Assembly (NCBI GenBank): GCA_022793335.1 | Contig: JAAWCQ010000010.1 | Coordinates: forward strand, 62,001-126,000 | Reading direction: 5' to 3' | DNA: 64,000 nt | Origin: Clostridia bacterium | Lineage (GTDB): Bacteria; Bacillota; Clostridia; Christensenellales; UBA1242 | Part shown: positions 42,327 to 50,113 of the stretch, piece after piece | Layout: each line of letters starts with the position of its first letter | Numbering within the stretch: position 1 is the first letter of the stretch | Notes under the pieces: model-generated | What the model saw: only the letters and a program-made list of their open reading frames with translations | Database searches by the model: none | What the model was told of the DNA's origin: nothing | Translations under genes and position numbers: made by a program

Positions 42327-43841
42327 ATGAAAACTTTAATAAAAAGAAAATATGTGAAATTTTTGTTGTTTGGTTTAGTAGTTGCTGTTATTGCCGCCAC
42401 CATTCTTTTTTTCTGTCTGACAAATGAAAGTGAAGAAATCAAAGGACTAAACAGCTATAAGCTTAATTTAAGTTATGATGATGACAAGCATAAACTTAGT
42501 GGAAGTGAAGAAATTAGCTATTTCAACAGCAGTGATAATTCTTTTGAAAATATCTTGTTTCATCTATATCCAAACGCGTTCAGAGAGGGGGCAAAGGCTA
42601 AGGTTGTAAGTGAGCCAAATAAAGAGGATGCTTATCCAAATGGTGAAAGTTATGGCGAAATTAAAATATTAAAAGTTTTTAATAAAGCCAAAGATTTAAG
42701 TTTTGAAGTGACAGGAGAAGATGAGAACATATTGTCAGTTAAGCTGGAGGAAGAGCTTTATCCTAATGAAACTGCCGAAATATCTATCCAATTTGAAGTG
42801 TGCTTGCCAAATATCAATCATAGATTTGGTTATGGTAACAATACTGTCAATTTTGGCAATTTCTATCCTATTGCCTGCAAGTATGAAGAGGGTGTGGGCT
42901 TTATGCAAGAGCTATATCATTCAAATGGAGACCCTTTTTATAGTGATGTGTCAAACTATGAGGTTGAAATAGCTTATAATTCAAGTTTTATGATTGCAGC
43001 AAGTGGAGAAGAAATTTCATCAAGCTCTGAAGCTGGCATTACAACAAGCAAATTTAAAGCTGATAAAGTGAGAGATTTTTGTTTTGTGCTGAGTGATAAA
43101 TTTGAAAAGGTTTCAAAAAACTGGAAGGGTGTTCAAGTAAATTATTACGGTTATCAAAATGACGATAATCTTGAAAAATGTTTGCAAACTGCGGTGGCGG
43201 CTCTGTCAACTTTCAACGATATGATTGGTGACTATCCTTACAGTCAGCTTTCAGTTGTTAAGGCAAATTTTGTGCACGGCGGCATGGAATTTCCAAATAT
43301 CGTGCTTGTAAGTGATAAGGTAGAAGAAAATGTTGATCTTGACTATGTGATTATTCATGAAATTGCACACCAGTGGTGGTATGGACTGGTTGGCAATGAC
43401 CAGTATAATCACGCATGGATTGATGAAGGGCTTGCCGAGTATAGCACTTTGTTATTCTTCGAAAAGCATAAAGAGTATGGTGAGAATTTTAATGAGCTTA
43501 TAAAAAATGCCAACAATAATTATATATTTTTTGAAGAGCTTTTTAAAAGAGTGACAGGCGAGGTGGATGGCAGAATGGATAGACCGCTTGACCAGTTTGA
43601 AACAGAGCCAGAATATACCAATTGCACTTATACAAAGGGTGTGCTTATGTTTAATTCATTTAGGCAACTTATAGGGAAGAACAAATTTGAAAAAACTCTT
43701 AAAAATATCTATGATGATTTCAAATATAAAAACATTTCGCCAGCGCAGCTTATAGCAGAATTTAGAAAATATGGCGGTAGGGAAACGGAAAGCTTTTTTA
43801 ATAATTGGCTTCAAGGAAAGGTTGTGCTTACAAAATTGTAA
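42327..43841 (+). CDS. M1-family zinc metallopeptidase, membrane-anchored
   Basis: Product of 504 residues. One transmembrane helix (residues about 11-31) precedes an extracytoplasmic domain. GGMEFP (318-323) is the M1 exopeptidase motif, HEIAH (344-348) binds zinc and E367 in DEGLAEY is the third ligand, 18 residues on. It should cleave N-terminal residues from peptides outside the membrane. No ribosome binding site; TATTAT ends five bases before the ATG, so a leaderless message is likely. Monocistronic. Confidence 0.9.
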   Translation: MKTLIKRKYVKFLLFGLVVAVIAATILFFCLTNESEEIKGLNSYKLNLSYDDDKHKLSGSEEISYFNSSDNSFENILFHLYPNAFREGAKAKVVSEPNKEDAYPNGESYGEIKILKVFNKAKDLSFEVTGEDENILSVKLEEELYPNETAEISIQFEVCLPNINHRFGYGNNTVNFGNFYPIACKYEEGVGFMQELYHSNGDPFYSDVSNYEVEIAYNSSFMIAASGEEISSSSEAGITTSKFKADKVRDFCFVLSDKFEKVSKNWKGVQVNYYGYQNDDNLEKCLQTAVAALSTFNDMIGDYPYSQLSVVKANFVHGGMEFPNIVLVSDKVEENVDLDYVIIHEIAHQWWYGLVGNDQYNHAWIDEGLAEYSTLLFFEKHKEYGENFNELIKNANNNYIFFEELFKRVTGEVDGRMDRPLDQFETEPEYTNCTYTKGVLMFNSFRQLIGKNKFEKTLKNIYDDFKYKNISPAQLIAEFRKYGGRETESFFNNWLQGKVVLTKL

Positions 43842-43910
43842 ATTGCTTTATATTTAAAGATGTTTTGTTTGAAGAGAGATAAAAATATTTTGTTAATCTT
43901 TTAAATATGG

Positions 43911-43939
43911 TTGACAAAATATTTTTTTTATCTTATAAT
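43911..43939 (+). promoter_or_regulatory. Consensus promoter of tRNA-Lys
   Basis: TTGACA, 17-base spacer, TATAAT: exact consensus. Transcription would start about 125 bases before the tRNA, leaving a long 5' leader that contains the palindrome ATGTTTAAACAT. Confidence 0.75.
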
Positions 43940-44070
43940 ACCTAAGTAAATTTTTAGATTTGACCCAAGTTGTGTATGTTTAAACATGTTTATTGAGGAG
44001 ACAATTTTAAAAATTAAATAAAGCATTTTTGAAAATAAGGTGCACTAAAAAATATTTCAATATCAAATAT

Positions 44071-44146
44071 GGACTGCTAGCTCAGTTGGTAGAGCATTCG
44101 ACTCTTAATCGAAGGGTCCGGGGTTCGAGCCCCCGGCAGTCCACCA
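44071..44146 (+). tRNA. tRNA-Lys (anticodon CTT)
   Basis: GGACTGC pairs perfectly with GCAGTCC. The loop CTCTTAA gives anticodon CTT, the T-arm is CGGGG-TTCGAGC-CCCCG, and CCA is encoded. All stems pair. Confidence 0.95.
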
Positions 44147-44149
44147 GAT

Positions 44150-44184
44150 AAGGCGGAAACGACCGTCTTTTTTTTATGCCGTGG
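44150..44184 (+). terminator. tRNA-Lys terminator, repeat copy 1
   Basis: AAGGCGG-AAACGA-CCGTCTT with a T-tract, then ATGCCGTGG. The same unit recurs at 44386 and 45477. Confidence 0.8.
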
Positions 44185-44301
44185 GGCTCTGCTAGCTGTC
44201 GCTAGCCATGGCGTCTGCCATGCAACCCCGGACCAGTCTGGGTCGAAATTCCGACTTTAATGCATAGAACGCGGAATTTGGCCATTCGGCTTCCTCCGAA
44301 G
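44180..44301 (+). ncRNA. Candidate structured RNA after tRNA-Lys
   Basis: A tract visibly richer in G and C than its surroundings, with consecutive hairpins. GGGG (44183) and CCCC (44226) can enclose GCTAGC-TGTC-GCTAGC and CATGGC-GTCT-GCCATG as a branched fold. Then come GACC/GGTC (44231-44244), AAATTCCG/CGGAATTT (44246-44279) and TTCGG-CTTCCT-CCGAA (44285-44300). It matches no RNA family I recognise. A decayed tRNA or other relic is the alternative. Confidence 0.3.
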
Positions 44302-44385
44302 TAAGCCTCATAACGAGCGCCCAACCGTCCACCAACACAAACGCTGTTAAAAAGAGAAAAAATTCGGGAAGCAGATATATCTTAA

Positions 44386-44418
44386 AAGGCGGAAACGACT
44401 GTCTTTTTTATGCCGTGG
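44386..44418 (+). repeat. Terminator unit, copy 2
   Basis: AAGGCGGAAACGACTGTC then T residues and ATGCCGTGG: near-identical to copies at 44150 and 45477. Both this copy and copy 1 are followed by CTGCTAG. Confidence 0.75.
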
Positions 44419-44504
44419 CTGCTAGATGATGCAAAATTTTAAGTTTAAACATTTTGAAATTTTGGATGGAAATGGTATCATTATTTGTGGAGAAAGTTAA
44501 ATAA

Positions 44505-45443
44505 ATGATATTAAGTGTTTCAAGGCGGACTGATATCCCTGCATTTTATTCTAATTGGTTTTTTGATAGATTGAAAGATGGATATGTGCTGGTTCCAAAT
44601 CCGATCAACCCTTCAAAAATTGCAAGAATAAAACTTGAATCTATAAGTATAAAAAATATTGAAATAGATTTAATAGGTCAAAAGAAAGTTGAGATGCAAG
44701 GAAATATTGAAGGGATTGTTTTTTGGACTAAAAATCCGATGCCTATGTTTGATAAATTACATTTACTAGAAGATATCCCATTTTATTTTCTTTACACATT
44801 AAATGCTTATCCTGATAATGTTGAGGCTAATTTGCCAAGTTTGCAAAAGAGAATAGAAAGTTTTAAAGAGCTGTCTAGACATTGTCCAGTCATTTGGAGA
44901 TATGATCCGATTTTGCTTGCTGAAGGGATAGATGTTGAATGGCACAAACAAAAATTCGAAATGCTTTGTAATGAATTAAAAGGTCACACAAAGCATTGCA
45001 AAATCAGTTTTGTAATTGAAAGTTATAGAGGGTGCTCAAAAAAAGTATGGGCTCCAAATTTAGCACAAAAGAATGAAATACTTTTAGCATTTTCAAATAT
45101 TGCAAAAGAAAATAATGTTCAAATTGAAGCATGTGCAGAAAGTGGTGATTGGTCAAAGTATGGAATTGCAACAAGCAAGTGTATTGATAGGGAAATATTT
45201 GAACAGTTGCTCTCAGAAAAGTATAAAGATCAAAATATTATTGTAACACGAAAAAATAACAAACTGGATGGCCAAAGAAAATATTGTGGTTGTATGCCAG
45301 CGATTGATATCGGAAGATATGATACTTGCAAGCATGGCTGTAATTATTGTTATGCTCGTAAAAATACTCCGAAAAATATGTATGACATTCTTAACGGAGA
45401 GATTTATGAAAGAAAAACCGAGCTCGAGTTTGAATATAAATAA
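44505..45443 (+). CDS. DUF1848 family protein
   Basis: Product of 312 residues with GGAGAAAG before the ATG. SVSRRTDIPAFYSNWF opens it, and the C-terminal cysteine cluster (about 264-286: CGCMPAIDIG, then DTCKHGCNYCYA) is the mark of DUF1848. Its pattern suggests a bound iron-sulfur cluster and a link to radical SAM-like or DNA-repair-like proteins such as spore photoproduct lyase relatives; no function is established. It is flanked by copies of the tRNA-Lys terminator unit, so it probably arrived by insertion at the tRNA end. Confidence 0.88.
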   Translation: MILSVSRRTDIPAFYSNWFFDRLKDGYVLVPNPINPSKIARIKLESISIKNIEIDLIGQKKVEMQGNIEGIVFWTKNPMPMFDKLHLLEDIPFYFLYTLNAYPDNVEANLPSLQKRIESFKELSRHCPVIWRYDPILLAEGIDVEWHKQKFEMLCNELKGHTKHCKISFVIESYRGCSKKVWAPNLAQKNEILLAFSNIAKENNVQIEACAESGDWSKYGIATSKCIDREIFEQLLSEKYKDQNIIVTRKNNKLDGQRKYCGCMPAIDIGRYDTCKHGCNYCYARKNTPKNMYDILNGEIYERKTELEFEYK

Positions 45444-45476
45444 TATTCGATTTAGAAATATTACGCTCCACTAGAA

Positions 45477-45510
45477 AAGGCGGAAACGACCGTCTTTTTT
45501 TATGCTATGG
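45477..45510 (+). repeat. Terminator unit, copy 3
   Basis: AAGGCGGAAACGACCGTC plus T-tract and ATGCTATGG, preceded by CTCCACTAGA, which resembles the tRNA-Lys end GTCCACCAGA. It acts as terminator of the DUF1848 gene. Confidence 0.7.
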
Positions 45511-45603
45511 GTTATTAAGTGTTGTTGCTTAAAGCAATATTTTTTGAGTGTTTTATTTTTTTATAACCTTGAATGGCGTTTTTATTAAATTTCGACTTTA
45601 TTC

Positions 45604-45632
45604 TTGACTTATTTTTCGTAAAATATTACACT
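45604..45632 (+). promoter_or_regulatory. Promoter of Nudix gene
   Basis: TTGACT, 17-base spacer, TACACT, 30 bases before the ATG at 45662. Confidence 0.55.
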
Positions 45633-45661
45633 TGTCAGTGTTATGATAGGGGGATATTGAT

Positions 45662-46210
45662 ATGGAACATGAGCTTATTGATTTATTGGATGATAATGGA
45701 AAAGTGGTTGGCACTGTTGATAAGGCTATTGCGCATAGGGATGGGCTGTGGCATAGAAGTGTGCATGTTTGGATTATAAATGACAATTCTGAAATACTTT
45801 TACAGCACAGGTGCAGTGAGAAATCGTTTTTTCCGAATGTATGGGATTGTTCATTTGCAGGCCATATTGGTGCAGGTGAAGGCTCTTTAGAAACGGCAGT
45901 TAGGGAAGGTAAGGAAGAAATAGGCCTTGACATTGATGTCAGCGAGCTTGATTTTGTCTTCACAAACAAAGAAAAACTTGTTTATGGAAAAACTGTAAGC
46001 AATGAATTTGTTGACATTTATCTTTTAAAGAAAAACATTGATTTAAGTAAGCAAGAGTTGCAAGCAGAAGAGGTTGATGGTCTTAAATGGATAAAGCTTC
46101 AGCAATTTTTTGAGATGATTGAAGAGGGCGATGAAAGCTTGCTTCCTCATGACAAGAATGAATATTTTGCATTAAAGAACAAGCTTGATAGTTTGGAATT
46201 GGATTTGTAA
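45662..46210 (+). CDS. Nudix hydrolase, IPP-isomerase/YfcD-like
   Basis: Product of 182 residues. The opening LIDLLDDNGKVVGTVDKA and HRSVHVWIIN are typical of the isopentenyl-diphosphate-isomerase-like Nudix branch. The Nudix box GHIGAGEGSLETAVREGKEE (about 67-86) is complete. True type I IPP isomerase needs a Cys in the first motif that I do not see, so a YfcD-type hydrolase of unknown substrate is preferred. Monocistronic, with a terminator at 46213. Confidence 0.8.
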   Translation: MEHELIDLLDDNGKVVGTVDKAIAHRDGLWHRSVHVWIINDNSEILLQHRCSEKSFFPNVWDCSFAGHIGAGEGSLETAVREGKEEIGLDIDVSELDFVFTNKEKLVYGKTVSNEFVDIYLLKKNIDLSKQELQAEEVDGLKWIKLQQFFEMIEEGDESLLPHDKNEYFALKNKLDSLELDL

Positions 46211-46212
46211 AG

Positions 46213-46242
46213 AAAAAGCACTTTTGTTAGAGTGCTTTTTTG
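46213..46242 (+). terminator. Terminator after Nudix gene
   Basis: AAAAAGCACT and AGTGCTTTTTT form the stem, then T residues. Confidence 0.7.
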
Positions 46243-46350
46243 TTTGTTTAAATGATTATTTATATATTATTATATTTGATTTAAAACCTATCAAATTAAA
46301 AACTTACTATAATAAAAATCTACTATATTAAATTTGAATGCTATTTTGTG

Positions 46351-47187
46351 TTAGTCTTTTACAAAATAAGAAAAGCCATAGCATTTTGCGCCGACATGAG
46401 AGCCTACAACGCAGCCTATTTCACCAACAAGTTTCTCTTGAGCAGGGGAAAGTTTGGTTTTGGTCTTTTCAATCAATTTGTTTGCGCCTTCTTCATAGCC
46501 TGAATGGGCAAAATAAAAACCTTTCGTCTCATCTACATTTTCTATTTTATCAATGATATAGCTCTCAGCTTTATTTGTTCCAGCACATTTGCCTATGTTT
46601 GTTACTTTTCCGTCAAGTATGCTTACAATAGGTTTAACATTAAGCATGCTGCCAATAACTGCGCTTGCACCATTAAGTCTTCCACTTTGCTTGAGATATT
46701 TAAGGTCGTTGATGATGAAATAGCAATTTACAGCTTTCCTCAAACGATAAAATTCCTCTTTTATTTTTTCAATGTCTTTTTCTTTTTCAATAAACTTGCA
46801 AAGCTCGGCTATGATTGCACCTTGAGCAATCGTTGTATAAGCACTTTCTTCAATAAACACATTTTTCATACCAAGATTGTTGGCGGCAGATTGTGCTTGA
46901 ATTTTTGTTGTGCTCATTTCCATTGAAATAACTATGGTGATGACGAAGACATCATCCTTGTTTGCATAATCTTTATAGAAGTTTTCAAATTTGTATGCGT
47001 TTGGCATGGCTGTTTTTGGAATAAGCCCTTCCTTTGCAAGTTTTGAATAAAACTCTTTTGTCTCAAGTCCTTCAGGATAGACCTCTTCTCCAAACATAAC
47101 CTCAATTGGAATGATGGTTATGTCATATTTTTCCATAATTTCTTTAGGCAAATCGCATGATGCGTCTGCTACAATTTTAAACTTCAT
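46351..47187 (-). CDS. DegV family fatty-acid-binding protein
   Basis: Product of 278 residues. IVADASCDLP and KTAMPN (the Ser/Thr-rich fatty-acid carboxylate pocket), with YLKQSGRL and LNVKPIVSI, are the DegV hallmarks. Such proteins bind fatty acids, some as partners (FakB) of the fatty acid kinase FakA. No fakA is in the window. AAGGAGTAATT precedes the ATG. It is monocistronic and convergent with the Nudix gene. Confidence 0.92.
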   Translation of the reverse strand: MKFKIVADASCDLPKEIMEKYDITIIPIEVMFGEEVYPEGLETKEFYSKLAKEGLIPKTAMPNAYKFENFYKDYANKDDVFVITIVISMEMSTTKIQAQSAANNLGMKNVFIEESAYTTIAQGAIIAELCKFIEKEKDIEKIKEEFYRLRKAVNCYFIINDLKYLKQSGRLNGASAVIGSMLNVKPIVSILDGKVTNIGKCAGTNKAESYIIDKIENVDETKGFYFAHSGYEEGANKLIEKTKTKLSPAQEKLVGEIGCVVGSHVGAKCYGFSYFVKD

Positions 47188-47349
47188 AATTACTCCTTAA
47201 CTTATTATAACACACTGTTTAAAATAAGCAAAATGATTGAATAAGTTTAGAAAAATGCCCAATTTTCTGATTTTTGTAAAATTTTGTAAAAAATTCGGAG
47301 TTTTTGCGAAAAAATCATTTCTTTTAGTTTACTTTTAAATTTCTCTATG

Positions 47350-47355
47350 TATAAT
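47350..47355 (+). promoter_or_regulatory. -10 box of the Spo0A-like gene
   Basis: TATAAT overlaps the first in-frame ATG (47354), which forces the start to 47381. TTTACT 16 bases upstream is a weak -35. Confidence 0.5.
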
Positions 47356-47380
47356 GTATGTTATTGAGGTATTAAAAATC

Positions 47381-47797
47381 ATGTTGGAAGAGCAAGAAGA
47401 TATAATTGATGAAAGAATAAGCGTCTATTTGATGATGCTGAAAATTATGCCAAATTTAAATGGCTATAACTTTATAAAGGAGTGTGCAAAGTTGATTTTG
47501 AAAGATTCTACTCTCAAATTCAATATTCACAACAGGCTCTTCAATGAAGTCGGGGATATGTTTGATGTCAAAGCGGATATTGTTGACCGTTCTTTAAGGC
47601 ACGCGATTGATGTCAGCATCAAACACAACGGCATTAAAGATTTTCAAAAGTTTGTAAAGGTTGAATTTTACAACGACAGACCTTCTCCAAGAGAGCTGCT
47701 ATGTGTATTGGTTGAAAGGGCTGTTGTTGAAAGCAACAAACTTTTGTCGGCAAAGTCTTCAATACGCAATAAGTGGGAGACAATGAAAATTAAGTAA
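47381..47797 (+). CDS. Stand-alone Spo0A C-terminal-like DNA-binding protein
   Basis: Product of 138 residues from the ATG at 47381, with GAGGT upstream; the ATG at 47354 lies inside the -10 box. PNLNGYNFIKECAKLILKDS then DRSLRHAIDVSIKHNG closely follows the sigma-A activator domain of Spo0A, including the recognition-helix region. The receiver domain is absent, so phosphorylation cannot control it in the usual way. It could be a constitutive regulator, or a relic in a lineage that has lost sporulation. It precedes lexA with its own promoter. Confidence 0.7.
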   Translation: MLEEQEDIIDERISVYLMMLKIMPNLNGYNFIKECAKLILKDSTLKFNIHNRLFNEVGDMFDVKADIVDRSLRHAIDVSIKHNGIKDFQKFVKVEFYNDRPSPRELLCVLVERAVVESNKLLSAKSSIRNKWETMKIK

Positions 47798-47939
47798 ATT
47801 TTGCTTGAGCTTATTTTGCTTTTAAAGTAAAATTTGTTTCAACACAAGACTTTATTTTACTTAAAAAATTATTGAATATTACGATATTTATTTTCGACAA
47901 ATAAAGACAAAATTTTTATAAAAAAATTGGCACAAACAC

Positions 47940-47968
47940 TTGCATTCTTAAAGCAGGTGTTTTATAAT
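47940..47968 (+). promoter_or_regulatory. lexA promoter
   Basis: TTGCAT, 17-base spacer, TATAAT, followed at once by a palindromic operator. Confidence 0.7.
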
Positions 47969-47976
47969 AGTTGCAT

Positions 47977-47997
47977 AAAAGAACGTGCTGTTCTTTT
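47977..47997. promoter_or_regulatory. Candidate LexA operator
   Basis: AAAAGAAC and GTTCTTTT are perfect 8-base arms around GTGCT. GAAC/GTTC is the Gram-positive SOS-box core, here with a 5-base instead of 4-base centre. It covers the transcription start of lexA. Confidence 0.65.
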
Positions 47998-48017
47998 AAA
48001 ACAAGATTGGAGCCATT

Positions 48018-48614
48018 ATGAAAAACATAAATGAAAAATTCGCTCAAGAGCTGCTTGATTATATTAAAACTTATCAGATAGAGAATGGCAGAAGCCCTTC
48101 TTATCGTAATATAATGAAGCGTTTTAAGCTTTCAAGTTTGTCAGTTGTATGCCGTTATGTAGAGCTGCTTCATCAAAGAGGGCAGATAGGCAAGGATAAG
48201 CTTGGCGGAATTGAAATTTCAAACAATCTGTGTTGTGACCGCACAATAATTGCCCCTATTGTCGGCACTGTTACCTGTGGCAAACCAATCTTGGCACAAG
48301 AGAATATTGAGGGGGTTTTTCAACTTCCAGCTGCTATTTTTGGCAGTGATGAGCTGTTTCTTCTTCGTGCTGAAGGGGATAGTATGGCTGGAGTTGGCAT
48401 TCAAAGCGGTGATATACTGGCGGTCAAAAAATGCGAAACTGCTGAAAATGGTCAGATAGTTGTTGCGTTGCTTGATGATGAGGCTACTGTTAAGACCTTT
48501 TACAGAAAGAAAGAACATGTGGTGCTTCACCCAGAAAATCCTCGATATGACGATATAATAACTAAAGATGTAAAAATACTAGGCATAGTAGAACATTTTA
48601 TTCATAAGCTTTAA
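48018..48614 (+). CDS. lexA: LexA repressor
   Basis: Product of 198 residues. The N-terminal winged helix (GRSPSYRNIMKRFKLSS) binds SOS boxes. The C-terminal S24 peptidase domain has S122 in EGDSM and K159, 37 residues apart as in E. coli LexA. The self-cleavage site, placed 35 residues before the serine, is C87-G88 where most LexA proteins have Ala-Gly. DNA damage would trigger RecA-aided cleavage and derepression. A GAAC/GTTC palindrome on its own promoter indicates autoregulation. The zinc-ribbon gene follows 12 bases later. Confidence 0.88.
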   Translation: MKNINEKFAQELLDYIKTYQIENGRSPSYRNIMKRFKLSSLSVVCRYVELLHQRGQIGKDKLGGIEISNNLCCDRTIIAPIVGTVTCGKPILAQENIEGVFQLPAAIFGSDELFLLRAEGDSMAGVGIQSGDILAVKKCETAENGQIVVALLDDEATVKTFYRKKEHVVLHPENPRYDDIITKDVKILGIVEHFIHKL

Positions 48615-48626
48615 GGAGGCAAAAAA

Positions 48627-48815
48627 GTGCAAATGAAAGTGTTTTGTCCACATTGTGGTAGATGTCTTGGAGAGTGCAATTCTTCAAACAATGAGGCAAG
48701 CTGCAAAGTATTGGTATCAAAGCCAAGTAGGGCAGGCAAAAAATATTTTATACATGACATGAAATGTATGAAATGCAAAAATGAAATATTTATTTTGATG
48801 GAATTTAAAGATTAA
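48627..48815 (+). CDS. Small zinc-ribbon protein
   Basis: Product of 62 residues starting at GTG 48627; AAGGAGG lies seven bases before it, while the ATG at 48633 is too distant. CPHCGRCLGEC and CMKCKNE form a two-knuckle zinc site. The form recalls the phage Com family of translational activators, but similarity is short. It is co-transcribed with lexA and may therefore be damage-inducible. Role unknown. Confidence 0.65.
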   Translation: MQMKVFCPHCGRCLGECNSSNNEASCKVLVSKPSRAGKKYFIHDMKCMKCKNEIFILMEFKD

Positions 48816-48824
48816 AATTAAGCG

Positions 48825-48886
48825 GACCTAAGCGTTCCATAATTCTGAATTAAGATTTAAGGAAATGCTTGGGTCATTTTTATTTA
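48825..48886 (+). terminator. Terminator of lexA operon
   Basis: GACCTAAGC and GCTTGGGTC pair with one G-U around a long partly paired loop, then ATTTTTATTT. Confidence 0.6.
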
Positions 48887-48892
48887 ATAAAA

Positions 48893-48921
48893 GACCCCAA
48901 CATTTTGCTGGGGCTTTTTTA
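48893..48921 (+). terminator. Second terminator
   Basis: CCCCA and TGGGG stem with flanking pairs, then a six-T run. The tandem terminators isolate the lexA operon. Confidence 0.65.
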
Positions 48922-49031
48922 TTGAATTTTTAATGTAATCAATTATTAAAAGTTAATTTAAGAGTAGGGTTAAATTGGGTTGGAATAAGTGCAGTAATAA
49001 AAAAATAAAACCTAGATGAATAATAAAAATT

Positions 49032-49173
49032 AAACATTTGGTTTTATTTATAACTATGTAGTCGTCAAACATTTGGTTTGCAGTCAAACATCTGGTTTGT
49101 AAAACATTTGGTTTTATTTATAACTATGTGTTTAATAGTCGTCAAACATTTGGTTTGTCAAACATTTGGTTTG
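49032..49173. repeat. Six copies of a palindromic 15-base repeat
   Basis: The unit CAAACATTTGGTTTG (arms CAAAC/GTTTG) occurs at 49066, 49085 (one change), 49143 and 49159, with partial copies at 49032 and 49102. A larger unit containing TTATTTATAACTATGT is duplicated at 49031 and 49101. Spacing is irregular, and the array ends seven bases before the tRNA-Leu gene. Confidence 0.75.
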
Positions 49174-49179
49174 TTGGTA

Positions 49180-49265
49180 TGGTGCCGATGGTGGGAGTCG
49201 AACCCACATGAAGTTGCCCTCAACGGATTTTGAGTCCGTCGCGTCTGCCATTCCGCCACATCGGC
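49180..49265 (-). tRNA. tRNA-Leu (anticodon CAA)
   Basis: On the minus strand GCCGATG opens the acceptor stem. The loop CTCAAAA gives anticodon CAA, a long variable arm (class II) follows, the T-loop is TTCGACT, and CCA is encoded. All stems pair. Confidence 0.94.
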
Positions 49266-49567
49266 ATATTTTGAAGTTGTTTTTTATGGCACCAGCCATA
49301 GACAAACATTATTCTATCACATTTCATTTATGATTGCAACTGTTTTAATTATATTTTATTGATTTTATGGCACTCTTGCGTCTTTTATTTGCTTTTACAT
49401 AAGTTATTTAAAGCTGGATTATTGCTATAAATGTCTAAATTTGTCATCTATAAAACAAAATTCGACACCATTTTTGTAAAAAAATAGCGAATTTTGTAAA
49501 AAAATGTCAGTCATCATTGACTATAAGGAAAATTAAAAATTATAATCGCTAAAGTAAGGAGTAAAGA
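49266..49567. other. Intergenic region
   Basis: About 300 AT-rich bases. It holds the promoter at 49517-49546 and nothing else I can support. Confidence 0.5.
49517..49546 (+). promoter_or_regulatory. Promoter of phage-regulator-like gene
   Basis: TTGACT, 18-base spacer, TATAAT; AAGGAG precedes the ATG at 49568. Confidence 0.55.
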
Positions 49568-50107
49568 ATGAAAACAAACGAATGGGCAAAAACGATTTTG
49601 TATGTATATAAATATCTGGAGACTGTGTCTGAAGGGATTGATAAGCTTATCAATCAAAATGCTTTAAATTCCTTTTATACGAGGGGAGAAAAGCAAGCTG
49701 AAAATGGGGTTATGGCTGTGGCAAACAGAATTATCGATTTAAGCGGAAGGAAGGCAAAGCTTATCAATATTAAAGTGCTTGCAGATAAAGCACTTCAAAA
49801 AATTGATAAAATAGGGGCTCAAATTTTAATTGAGAGATATATTGACAATTTTGAAGCTTTTGAGATTGCTGAGCATCACAATTTGAATATAAGAACATAT
49901 TTTAGACGCTTGTATCAAGCGGAAGTGAATTTTAGTCAGGCTATGGCTAGACTGGGCTTCAGTGAAGCTAAACTTGCAAAATATCTTGAAAAAGAAGCTT
50001 GGATTTTGGAAGTTTATCAAAAATTCAAAAATGAAAAGCAGGAAGGCAAAAGGGTAATTGAAGAGGATTTACAAGAGGAAATTGAAGAATGTCTTATGGT
50101 GTGCTGA
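49568..50107 (+). CDS. Phage late-regulator/sigma-70 region 4-like protein
   Basis: Product of 179 residues. ILIERYIDNFEAFEIAEHHN then IRTYFRRLYQAE reads like the sigma region 4 helix-turn-helix found in RinA/ArpU-type late transcription regulators of Bacillota phages. In such phages this gene stands just before the terminase genes, and a large terminase gene lies 880 bases downstream. The intervening minus-strand gene breaks that order. No coiled-coil small-terminase signature was seen, though a small terminase is the main alternative. Confidence 0.6.
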   Translation: MKTNEWAKTILYVYKYLETVSEGIDKLINQNALNSFYTRGEKQAENGVMAVANRIIDLSGRKAKLINIKVLADKALQKIDKIGAQILIERYIDNFEAFEIAEHHNLNIRTYFRRLYQAEVNFSQAMARLGFSEAKLAKYLEKEAWILEVYQKFKNEKQEGKRVIEEDLQEEIEECLMVC

Positions 50108-50113
50108 GTAATA

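Larger units (their letters stand above)
44147..44504. other. Region between tRNA-Lys and the DUF1848 gene
   Basis: Contains two copies of the tRNA-Lys terminator unit (44150, 44386), the hairpin-rich tract between them, and GTCCACCA at 44327-44334, which repeats the tRNA-Lys 3' end. It looks like a site of repeated insertion or duplication. Confidence 0.5.
48816..49179. other. Intergenic region with tandem terminators and palindromic repeats
   Basis: Two terminators in the first 100 bases, then six palindromic repeats ending just before the minus-strand tRNA-Leu. No coding potential was seen. Confidence 0.6.

Noticed and set aside
49032..49173. Repeat array as a possible CRISPR
   Set aside because: Repeats are 15 bases, palindromic and irregularly spaced with shared, not unique, spacers; no cas genes are near.
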